5,535 bases of DNA from JBEVEP01 sp040512755 (lineage in GTDB: Bacteria; Pseudomonadota; Alphaproteobacteria; Rhizobiales; Rhizobiaceae): contig JBEVEP010000053.1 of assembly GCA_040512755.1 (NCBI GenBank), positions 1 to 5,535 of the forward strand. Direction: 5' to 3'. Below the pieces are notes generated by a model. It made no database searches, was not told the origin of the DNA, and was given only the letters and a program-made list of their open reading frames with translations. Shown here one piece after another: positions 1-4,459 of the stretch. The translations under genes and the position numbers were made by a program. Positions within the stretch are counted from its first letter, which is position 1. Each line of letters begins with the position of its first letter.

Positions 1-174
1 AGACATCTTCGGGAAATAGCCGAGTCGCTGGCCTAGCCGTTTGCCGCCCTGCCTGTAGCGGTACATCCAGGTGCGGCGGCTGGGGCCGACGCGGAGCACC
101 AGGCCGGTAAAAATGTGGTCGTAGTGGTCGCCGACGGGCAGCGACGGGAGGTTGATCGCAACAAGCTTTTTCAT
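1..174 (-). CDS. Tyrosine-type site-specific integrase, N-terminal part (DUF4102 arm-binding domain)
   Basis: This is the first 58 codons of a phage- or ICE-type integrase that continues beyond the left edge. The visible residues are the N-terminal arm-type DNA-binding domain found in P4-like integrases. The segment GLVLRVGPS is followed by RTWMYRYR, a GGKR turn and LGYFPKMS, matching the family pattern of GLxLRV, a W..RYR strand and LGxYPxMS. The catalytic R-H-R-Y domain lies outside the window, so activity cannot be judged. The ATG at 174 is the first good in-frame start, with only a weak Shine-Dalgarno match before it. The family excises and inserts mobile elements, often at tRNA genes, and a tRNA-Lys 3' fragment lies 138 bp upstream. 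Family assignment is strong; whether the gene is intact is unknown. Confidence 0.87.
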   Translation of the reverse strand, partial: MKKLVAINLPSLPVGDHYDHIFTGLVLRVGPSRRTWMYRYRQGGKRLGQRLGYFPKMS

Positions 175-186
175 TGCCGGGCTTGG

Positions 187-237
187 AATTCGTGTCCAAT
201 TCGTGTCCAATGACCCAGCAATAACACGAAACACGAG
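187..237. repeat. Clustered ACACGAA repeats upstream of the integrase
   Basis: AATTCGTGTCC occurs twice in perfect tandem (187-197 and 198-208), an 11-bp period. The core TTCGTGT then reappears inverted as ACACGAA at 224-230 and, with one mismatch, as ACACGAG at 231-237. That gives two head-to-tail copies facing two oppositely oriented copies between the integrase start and the tRNA fragment. The period is close to one helical turn. Arm-type binding sites for integrase or an excisionase, or an operator for the integrase promoter, are plausible but inferred. Confidence 0.6.
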
Positions 238-266
238 AAAATACAGAGCTAAATATTACCTTGTGA

Positions 267-279
267 AATCAACCCGTTG
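267..279 (+). promoter_or_regulatory. IHF-consensus match next to the attachment site
   Basis: The 13-mer AATCAACCCGTTG matches the IHF consensus WATCAANNNNTTR at every defined position. It lies in an AT-rich stretch (about 211-310) and ends 32 bp before the tRNA-Lys fragment. IHF bends DNA in the attachment sites of many tyrosine-recombinase elements, so the placement makes sense. A single short consensus match can be chance, so binding is inferred. It also contains the small dyad TCAAC-CC-GTTGA. Confidence 0.4.
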
Positions 280-311
280 AGATATGATAAGCCCTTAAAA
301 CGCAGTTCTGA

Positions 312-359
312 TGACTCTTAATCAGCGGGTCCACAGTTCGATCCTGTGCACACCCACCA
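312..359 (+). other. tRNA-Lys(CTT) 3'-end fragment, probable attachment site (attR-like) of an integrative element
   Basis: This reads as nucleotides 29 to 76 of a tRNA. It has the end of the anticodon stem, loop CTCTTAA with anticodon CTT (Lys), 3' stem TCAGC and variable loop GGGTC. T stem and loop are CACAG-TTCGATC-CTGTG, followed by acceptor strand CACACCC, discriminator A and encoded CCA. The matching acceptor strand GGGTGTG and the D arm are absent upstream, so it is not a working gene. Identity to a tRNA starts at about the anticodon stem, as expected if recombination occurred in the anticodon loop. With an integrase on the left, this is best read as the duplicated 3' end left when an element inserted into tRNA-Lys; the intact tRNA should lie at the other end of the element. 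Confidence 0.82.
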
Positions 360-523
360 AATAAATCAAAGACTTAGCAGTGAATTCGGACCGTTCGGGA
401 AGCAGACTGGATCCGATTTTCTAACTTTTTTCTAACAATCCCAGCGAACGGTGCGGCAGTAGCGCTCGTGCCAGAACGGCCCGGTCACGGCGAGCTGTCG
501 CCGCGATTCGAGCGTCCGGCCAC
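360..523. other. Noncoding stretch after the tRNA-Lys fragment
   Basis: No gene is supported here. On the integration model this is the original chromosomal sequence that followed tRNA-Lys. Two small patterns are visible: TTTTCTAAC occurs twice with an 11-bp period (417-425 and 428-436), and the inverted pair ACCGTTCG (390-397) and CGAACGGT (445-452) encloses it. Neither forms a tight hairpin. The T-rich part might belong to the old terminator of the tRNA transcript, but this is a guess. Confidence 0.4.
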
Positions 524-566
524 CTAGAGCGGCGTGCGTTCGGGCGGAACCGGATCGCCGCTCTAG
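524..566. repeat. Palindromic intergenic element with 11-bp arms
   Basis: CTAGAGCGGCG at 524-534 is the exact reverse complement of CGCCGCTCTAG at 556-566. Between them, GTTC (538-541) and GAAC (547-550) can extend the stem around a GGGCG loop. The overall form, with CTAGAGC at one end and GCTCTAG at the other, is a common look for short palindromes scattered through rhizobial intergenic DNA. Membership of a multicopy family is from memory and has not been checked by search. No T tract follows, so it is not a standard intrinsic terminator. Confidence 0.72.
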
Positions 567-581
567 CTCATTGTCTTAGCC

Positions 582-624
582 GCATTTGTGCGACGCCAAG
601 TGATTCCACTTGGCTGCAAAATGC
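582..624. repeat. Second intergenic palindrome, long imperfect hairpin
   Basis: GCCAAGTG (595-602) and CACTTGGC (607-614) form a perfect 8-bp stem around the loop ATTC. Outside it TGC (589-591) pairs with GCA (616-618), and GCATTT (582-587) pairs with AAATGC (619-624). It starts 16 bp after the previous palindrome, and the ...GATTCCACTT...GCAAAATGCTC wording resembles repeats common in Mesorhizobium-like genomes. It is probably part of the same composite intergenic repeat. No T tract follows on either strand. Confidence 0.65.
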
Positions 625-764
625 TCCAGGCAACACACTGGCCGTGGTTTTGCATCGGTCCGATTGCTGTACGAAGGGACTTGCGGCATTAGCCAGGTTC
701 GGAAACTGACTTGCCTTCCGGACCTGGTGAAGGTTGGGGAGTCCTTTGCTGAAGGATTTCCAGG
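625..764. other. No supported gene between the palindromes and the LysR terminator
   Basis: I can assign nothing here. The plus strand has an open frame from about 627 to the TAG at 787-789 that contains LPDLVKVGESFAEGF, but it has no ATG start and resembles nothing I know. A minus-strand frame here needs a GTG start at 776, inside the LysR terminator, and its end is made of the palindrome. A gene remnant is possible but not supported. Confidence 0.3.
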
Positions 765-782
765 AAAAGACCTCACGAGGTC
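765..782 (-). terminator. Short intrinsic terminator of the LysR gene
   Basis: Read on the minus strand, three bases after the LysR TAG stop, GACCTC and GAGGTC form a 5-6 bp hairpin with a very short loop, followed immediately by TTTTCC. The position, inverted repeat and T run fit a rho-independent terminator for the regulator. The stem and T run are short, so it may be weak. Confidence 0.5.
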
Positions 783-785
783 GGA

Positions 786-1694
786 CTAGGCGCGCGTCCC
801 GTCAGCCGCCAGTTCTGCAACGATCCACTCGGCAAAATCTATTCCAGGCTTGCCGAGAAGCTGAAAATCGGGGGCGACGAGCCAATAGGCTCCATAGGGC
901 ACAGCGAGTTCGAACGGGCGCACGAGCGTTCCGTTGCGAAAATCGTCGCCCTCCAGCACCCGGTCGCCGAGCGCGACGCCGTGGCCAAGCTTGGCGGCCT
1001 GAAGGGCGTGCGCTGCATCGGCGTAGAGAGGCCCGCCCTCTAGCGGGAAATCCGGCAGACCAGCCGCCCGGAACCACAGCGCCCAGCCGGTGTGATTGGT
1101 TTCGTGCAGCAACGTATAGCGTCCAAGATCGGCAGGCGACGTCAGCGGCGGCCCGGAGGCGAGCAGTTCCGGCGCAATGACGGGCGTCGCTCGGACGTCC
1201 AGCAGGTGTCGCGACTGGGTGCGAGGCCACGACTGCGCGACCGCACCATAGCGGATCGCGATCTCGGCCCCATGATCGCGAAACTCAATCAGCCGCATTT
1301 CGGCATCGACCGAGATTTCCACGTCCGGATACAGCTCGCGAAACAGCTTGAGCCGAGGAACCAGCAGCGCCGTCGCGAAAGCGGGTTCAACGCTGACATG
1401 AAGTATGGTCTTGGCGGGCTTTTCCATGACCTGCCAGAGCCGCTGGTCGATGTCGTCGAAGCTGGCGGTCAGTTGGGCAAGAAGCAGCCTCCCCTGCTCT
1501 GTCAACTCAACCCGGCGATGCAGGCGTTTAAACAGCGGTTTGCCGATGAAAACCTCCAACTCGCGGATCTGCCGACTGATCGCCGCCTGCGACACGAACA
1601 ACTCTTCTGCGGCCCGGCTGAAGTTCAACAGGCGGCCAGCTGCCTCGAAGCTGCGCAAGGCGGTCAGTGGCAAGCGTCCGCGCTTCACATCCAT
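786..1694 (-). CDS. LysR-family transcriptional regulator, GcvA-like
   Basis: A complete 302-residue protein, the usual LysR length. Residues about 8-68 form the winged helix-turn-helix: LPLTALRSFEAAGRLLNFS leads into the recognition region SRAAEELFVSQAAISRQIRELE, and LF.R..R...LTEQG closes the domain. LPLTALRSFEAA is typical of the GcvA branch. Residues about 95-295 form the periplasmic-binding-like effector domain. The ligand cannot be read from sequence; GcvA homologues respond to glycine, but this branch is very broad. The ATG at 1694 precedes the conserved HTH start by the expected distance; the ribosome site is weak (AGG close to the start). A dyad at 1704-1723 may be its own operator. 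LysR proteins usually control a divergent neighbour, here only a small ORF at 1781; the GFA gene is another candidate target. Confidence 0.93.
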   Translation of the reverse strand: MDVKRGRLPLTALRSFEAAGRLLNFSRAAEELFVSQAAISRQIRELEVFIGKPLFKRLHRRVELTEQGRLLLAQLTASFDDIDQRLWQVMEKPAKTILHVSVEPAFATALLVPRLKLFRELYPDVEISVDAEMRLIEFRDHGAEIAIRYGAVAQSWPRTQSRHLLDVRATPVIAPELLASGPPLTSPADLGRYTLLHETNHTGWALWFRAAGLPDFPLEGGPLYADAAHALQAAKLGHGVALGDRVLEGDDFRNGTLVRPFELAVPYGAYWLVAPDFQLLGKPGIDFAEWIVAELAADGTRA

Positions 1695-1703
1695 TACCTG
1701 AAG

Positions 1704-1723
1704 TTATGGGAGCTCGACCATAA
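1704..1723. promoter_or_regulatory. Inverted repeat in the LysR upstream region, candidate operator
   Basis: TTATGG (1704-1709) and CCATAA (1718-1723) are exact inverted copies separated by eight bases, GAGCTCGA. The site lies 9 bp upstream of the LysR start and 57 bp before the divergent small ORF. LysR proteins bind dyads of about this size in divergent promoters and often repress themselves. The spacing is close to, but not exactly, the classic T-N11-A pattern. Binding is inferred. Confidence 0.45.
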
Positions 1724-1780
1724 ACTCGTTTGAAGCACCTGGCCAGCTTGGAACTTAATGTCTCCAACGGGAGACGAGCC

Positions 1781-1936
1781 ATGTGGGATTTCATCAGCAT
1801 TCTTGGAGAGGTCATGCTCATCGTAACGTTTCAGCATCGCGAGGCGCGTACTCGACCCGACGTTCCGCTGTGGGAAGAAAGACTAGAGGCGCGTCAGAGG
1901 CGGATCTTGGCCCGGAATGGGCACATCTGCCCATAA
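1781..1936 (+). CDS. Possible small protein divergent from the LysR gene
   Basis: A 51-codon reading frame starting MWDFISILGEVMLIVTF. The ATG is preceded by GGGAG at 1770-1774, 6 nt from the start, which favours it over the upstream ATG at 1730, which has no such site. The first 17 residues could form one short hydrophobic or amphipathic helix; the rest is charged (EERLEARQRR). I do not recognise a family. It is divergent from the LysR gene with an 86-bp intergenic region, so it could be that regulator's target. Its last 54 bases overlap the minus-strand small gene at 1883-2189. Only one of the two may be real, and the minus-strand one looks at least as protein-like. Confidence 0.4.
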   Translation: MWDFISILGEVMLIVTFQHREARTRPDVPLWEERLEARQRRILARNGHICP

Positions 1937-2189
1937 CCGCGCTGTCGCAACCTGTTCGGGATTGGCATTGATGGCGGAAAACATCCCTCCGTCCTCCTCC
2001 AAGCCCAAGCGGAAATCCTGGCAGTTCAATTCAGCAAGCTGAGACTGGATCATGCCAGCGCCAGCGAGAGCCTGCTGGACCGCTGAATCCACCTCCGCCT
2101 GCCTGCCGGTGACGGCGAGGCGCCCGGCAGATTGCCTGGTTCACGTCCTCCAGCGCCAGATAGTGTGCGCCCCACGGCAGGCCGGTCAC
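1883..2189 (-). pseudogene. Unidentified small gene, apparently frameshifted, downstream of GFA
   Basis: A GTG start at 2189 overlaps the GFA stop as GTGA, a usual sign of translational coupling. It opens with a protein-like segment (TGLPWGAHYLALEDVNQ), but this frame soon turns implausible (arginine- and glycine-rich). From about 2130 to 2120 onward the +1 frame becomes protein-like instead: GRLAVTGRQAEVDSAV, then QQALAGAGMIQSQLAELN, MFSAINANPEQVATARLW and ADVPIPG before the TAG at 1883. The +1 frame has a TGA inside GTGAAC, near 2142-2140, so it cannot read back to the start. The two pieces would join into one protein of about 100 residues after a one-base correction. I do not recognise the family. 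A real pseudogene, a sequencing error, or an independent shorter gene starting at the GTG at 2092 are all possible. Confidence 0.45.
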
Positions 2190-2596
2190 GCCGGCGGCGG
2201 GGGTTGCCCGGCGAAGCTCGGCAGGCTTTCATCGACGCATGCCCACGACGGCGCGCTGGCGGTCCAGATAGTTGCGGTGGGCTTCGCGATCTCCGGATCG
2301 TCCAGCGTTCCGGCGCGCACAAAGATCAGATGCGGCCGCGCTTCGGCCTCGCTGAACAGATGCGTACCGCAAGCCGGACAGAAGCGGCGGTGCATCCTGT
2401 TGCCGCTGTCGGCGATGCTTTGGAAGTCGCGCGTCTGGCCGGTGACCGACATTCCGGCTGACGGAAAGCAGACGCTCACTGCCGCGTTGCCGGTAGCGAT
2501 GTACTGGCAGAGCCGGCACCAGCATAGCCGTGTGATGATCGGGTCGGCATCCGTCCGATAGCGGACGCCGCCGCACAGACACCCGCCGGCAATCAT
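2186..2596 (-). CDS. GFA-family (glutathione-dependent formaldehyde-activating-like / CENP-V) zinc protein
   Basis: A complete 136-residue cytosolic protein of the GFA fold. The zinc-ligand cysteines are visible: C6-x-C8 in GGCLCGGVRY, C25-x-C27-x2-C30 in CWCRLCQ, and C73-x2-C76 in FCPACGTHLF. The central motif is usually CHC; here tryptophan replaces the histidine. The tail ESLPSFAGQPPPP is typical of the family. The founder (Gfa) was linked to glutathione-formaldehyde adduct formation, but most members, probably including this one, have no proven substrate. The ATG at 2596 is chosen over upstream in-frame starts because AGGAGG (2603-2608) sits 6 nt before it and the family motif starts straight after. 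Its stop overlaps the GTG of the next, apparently broken, small gene. Confidence 0.9.
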   Translation of the reverse strand: MIAGGCLCGGVRYRTDADPIITRLCWCRLCQYIATGNAAVSVCFPSAGMSVTGQTRDFQSIADSGNRMHRRFCPACGTHLFSEAEARPHLIFVRAGTLDDPEIAKPTATIWTASAPSWACVDESLPSFAGQPPPPA

Positions 2597-2965
2597 TTTC
2601 ACCCTCCTCCGTTTAGCAGCCAATGATCTAGGCCGAGTTGACCAGCGCTCAACCCGGCAGTCAACGATCAGCATCACCCCCCGATGCGCTGAGCGACCAA
2701 TGCGGTCGGCCGCCCGGCCAGGCGTCCAACCGGGCGGCGTCCTTCCCGCGCCGAACTAATACGCTGACGGCGTGCGGGCATTGAGCGGCAGACGGCGTGA
2801 GGTTCTAGGAAACAGCCGCCGCTGCGCCCAATAGTTTCAGCTGACATCGGGAGGGCGGGAGATGGCCCCGAAACTGTCCGATGGCGACACAAGCGAGGTA
2901 ACGAGGGTTCACGATGAGGGGACCGTCAACCGTTCGGCTTCACGGCTATGACGTTCCGGTGTTCG
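2597..2965. other. 369-nt gap between the RidA and GFA genes, no supported gene
   Basis: Apart from the GFA ribosome site at its left edge I see no convincing gene. A 29-codon plus-strand frame (2862-2951) starts after a purine-rich stretch but resembles nothing. The minus-strand frame here is rich in R, P and G and looks like noise, although its end (GRLAGRPTALVAQRIGG) could be a gene remnant. GACGGCGTG occurs twice (2766-2774, 2791-2799). An imperfect hairpin at 2923-2945 just after the RidA stop (CCGT...ACGG with CCG-TT-CGG inside) could slow or end RidA transcription but lacks a T run. The GFA promoter should lie here; I could not pick one. Confidence 0.4.
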
Positions 2966-3358
2966 TCACTCAACCGCGACGGCTTCGATCTCGATATCGA
3001 ACTCCATCGGCCATCCCGCCACCGACACGAATGTGCGGGAAGGCGGATTTTCCGGAAAGTGCTTGGCGTAGACGCGGTTGATCGCATCGTAGAAACCGGC
3101 ATTGGCTGCATAGATCCTCACGGTGACGACGTTCTCCATTGTCGTCCCGGCCGCTTCGAGGCAGTGGCGCAGCGCTTTTAGAGATGTTTCGGTCTGTATT
3201 TCAATGTCGCCGGGCACCAGCTTGCCCGTTTGGATGTCGAACGGTGGCATCCCCGAGACGAACACCATGCCTTTGGCCTTGGTCACCAGCGACAGCGGCA
3301 CTCCAAGCGCCCTGACGGCTGCAGACAGGACCGGAACCTCGACGATCTCCTTTTTCAT
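2966..3358 (-). CDS. RidA/YjgF/YER057c/UK114-family protein (probable enamine/imine deaminase)
   Basis: A complete 130-residue protein, the normal length for this trimeric cytosolic family. RidA hydrolyses reactive enamine/imine intermediates such as 2-aminoacrylate from PLP enzymes. Visible marks are VFVSG (32-36), the TSLKALRHCLEAAGTTMENVVTVRIY helix-strand segment, and the C-terminal PPSRTFVSVAGWP...IEIEAVAVE. Arg108 and Glu123 are 15 residues apart, as are the catalytic R105 and E120 of the E. coli enzyme. The N-terminal GPYS segment with the active-site tyrosine is replaced by GVPLSLV, so this may belong to another Rid subfamily with a different substrate. The ATG at 3358 is fixed by AGGAGG (3363-3368) four bases upstream; the in-frame TTG at 3373 would place that site inside the gene. 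It follows the HD gene by 67 bp on the same strand and may be cotranscribed with it. Confidence 0.93.
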   Translation of the reverse strand: MKKEIVEVPVLSAAVRALGVPLSLVTKAKGMVFVSGMPPFDIQTGKLVPGDIEIQTETSLKALRHCLEAAGTTMENVVTVRIYAANAGFYDAINRVYAKHFPENPPSRTFVSVAGWPMEFDIEIEAVAVE

Positions 3359-3425
3359 GGAACCTCCTCTCAATCACAACGGACAGCGAATGGATGGGCG
3401 GAAAAAAGGAAACAAACCCCGGCTC

Positions 3426-4313
3426 TTACGTCACCACCGAAAGGCTCGCCGAGGTCGGCTGTGCCACGCCGGGGAACGGCCCGATTCTGGCCGGGCGATG
3501 CCCGGACTGGAAGAGGTTGCTGTGGAGATTGGCGATCCACTGCTTGCCCTCCGTGGTCAGCTCCAGATAGCGGATCGCGTCGCCGATATAGGGCTCGACC
3601 TGCAGCGTGAAGAAATCGGTGAAGAGCGCGCCGAGATCGGCGGCGGTCTTGCAGTCGAGCTTTTCCGCCATCCCGATCTCAGAGAACTCGGCAAACAACG
3701 CCGTCAGCTTGCGGTGGTAGAAGGGATCGGCAAGCTGGCCGATCAGGTCCGCGGCCCTGACCAGCGCCGGCTCGGTGTTGGTGACCTGGTAAGCCGGGTC
3801 GTTCGGCACCGGAAAGCGCGTCATCTCGATCGCCTCGACGATGCGCTTCTCGTTGATGAACTTCGAGGACGCAAAACGTTGGCGCGCGTAGATCTTGGCG
3901 CGCTCTATATGATAGGGCGCTAGCACAGCGTCGGAGGCGCCGCGCGGTGGCGTGTAGCGGTCGCCGGCCTCGTTCATAATGACGCTGTCGTCGGTGTCGC
4001 CTTCGCACACGCCGCGCGCCATGCCGATGTCGTGGACAAGCAGCGAGCAGGTATAGTGCAGCCAGTCGTCGGGGGTCAGGGATTCCGAAAGCAGCCGGCC
4101 GCGGATGATCTGCTGGCCGGCGAGTGTAACCATGATCGTATGCTCAACGTTGTGATAGAGCGCGTTCGAATTGCCGATACGCTCCAGGACAAGGCGGGCC
4201 GCCCCGCTCATGTAGCTCGCATACTCCGGATTGCGATGCGAAAAATACTGGAGATAGAGTTCTGACAAATAGTCGCCGAGCCGGTCGGCCATGATGGAGA
4301 TCGGATTGAGCAT
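3426..4313 (-). CDS. HD-domain metal-dependent phosphohydrolase
   Basis: A complete 295-residue protein with an HD-type metal site: H54 and H58 in YHNVEHTIMVT, the H94-D95 pair in LLVHDIGMARG, and a later conserved aspartate, D189, in RAADLIGQLADPFY. YHN..H with HDIG resembles the phosphodiesterase-like branch of the HD superfamily. The long region after HDIG, including TPPRGASDAVLAPYHIERAK and VEPYIGDAIRYLEL, matches my memory of a stand-alone rhizobial HD family of unknown substrate. A nucleotide or cyclic-nucleotide phosphoester is possible but unproven. There is no membrane segment. The ATG at 4313 is preferred because GGGAG (4322-4326) lies 8 nt upstream; a more upstream in-frame start adds a non-conserved cysteine- and arginine-rich leader, and M8 has no ribosome site. 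The gene lies 146 bp downstream of NDH-2, so it may have its own promoter, near the palindrome at 4339-4354. Confidence 0.9.
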   Translation of the reverse strand: MLNPISIMADRLGDYLSELYLQYFSHRNPEYASYMSGAARLVLERIGNSNALYHNVEHTIMVTLAGQQIIRGRLLSESLTPDDWLHYTCSLLVHDIGMARGVCEGDTDDSVIMNEAGDRYTPPRGASDAVLAPYHIERAKIYARQRFASSKFINEKRIVEAIEMTRFPVPNDPAYQVTNTEPALVRAADLIGQLADPFYHRKLTALFAEFSEIGMAEKLDCKTAADLGALFTDFFTLQVEPYIGDAIRYLELTTEGKQWIANLHSNLFQSGHRPARIGPFPGVAQPTSASLSVVT

Positions 4314-4338
4314 GACAATCGCTCCCAATCGCTTTGAA

Positions 4339-4354
4339 GCACGACATGTCGTGC
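4339..4354. promoter_or_regulatory. Perfect 16-bp palindrome upstream of the HD gene, candidate operator
   Basis: GCACGACATGTCGTGC is identical to its reverse complement over all 16 bases with no spacer. It ends 25 bp upstream of the HD start, inside the 146-bp gap after NDH-2. There is no T run on either side, so it is not a terminator. An unspaced dyad in the leader or promoter suits a dimeric repressor such as a TetR- or MarR-type protein. The regulator is unknown and no such gene is in the window. A weaker dyad, AAGAT-TTT-ATCTT, lies further upstream at 4387-4399. Confidence 0.5.
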
Positions 4355-4459
4355 CGCGCGGCGGGCATCCTAGCACGGTTCCAACGAAGATTTTATCTTA
4401 GGACCAAGGCCAGAGGCAGCTTATCGGCGAGACACTCGCGCCGAACTCCCTGCCGAGGT

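Noticed and set aside
240..360. A complete tRNA-Lys gene
   Set aside because: The sequence left of the anticodon stem cannot form the acceptor 5' strand (GGGTGTG expected) or a D arm, so only the 3' part is present.
576..776. Minus-strand 66-codon frame left of the LysR gene
   Set aside because: It needs a GTG start inside the LysR terminator hairpin, has no ribosome site, and its C-terminal third is translated palindrome sequence.
734..1180. Plus-strand frame crossing the 3' end of the LysR gene
   Set aside because: Arginine-rich shadow antisense to a clearly conserved LysR protein.
1092..1733. Plus-strand 213-codon frame
   Set aside because: Lies almost wholly antisense to LysR codons; composition is what the complement of GC-rich coding DNA gives.
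2052..2561. Plus-strand 169-codon frame
   Set aside because: Mostly antisense to the GFA gene, whose cysteine motifs and ribosome site fix the coding strand.
2674..2892. Minus-strand 72-codon frame in the RidA-GFA gap
   Set aside because: Low-complexity R/P/G-rich composition, no clear ribosome site, nothing recognisable; at most a remnant.
2862..2951. Plus-strand 29-codon frame after a GGGAGGGCGGGAG stretch
   Set aside because: The purine-rich stretch could be a ribosome site, but the peptide is very short, resembles nothing known and ends near the RidA stop; chance is likely.
3359..3425. Possible terminator between HD and RidA (GGGGTTTGTTTCC then TTTTTT on the minus strand)
   Set aside because: There is a T run but no stable GC stem before it, so readthrough into RidA seems as likely.
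3123..3923. Plus-strand 266-codon frame spanning RidA and the HD gene
   Set aside because: Antisense to two well-supported genes, and long only because of their codon composition.
4314..4400. ECF-type (GGAAC) promoter upstream of the HD gene
   Set aside because: GGAAC is present on the minus strand but no matching -10 element (CGTT) lies 16-17 bases downstream.
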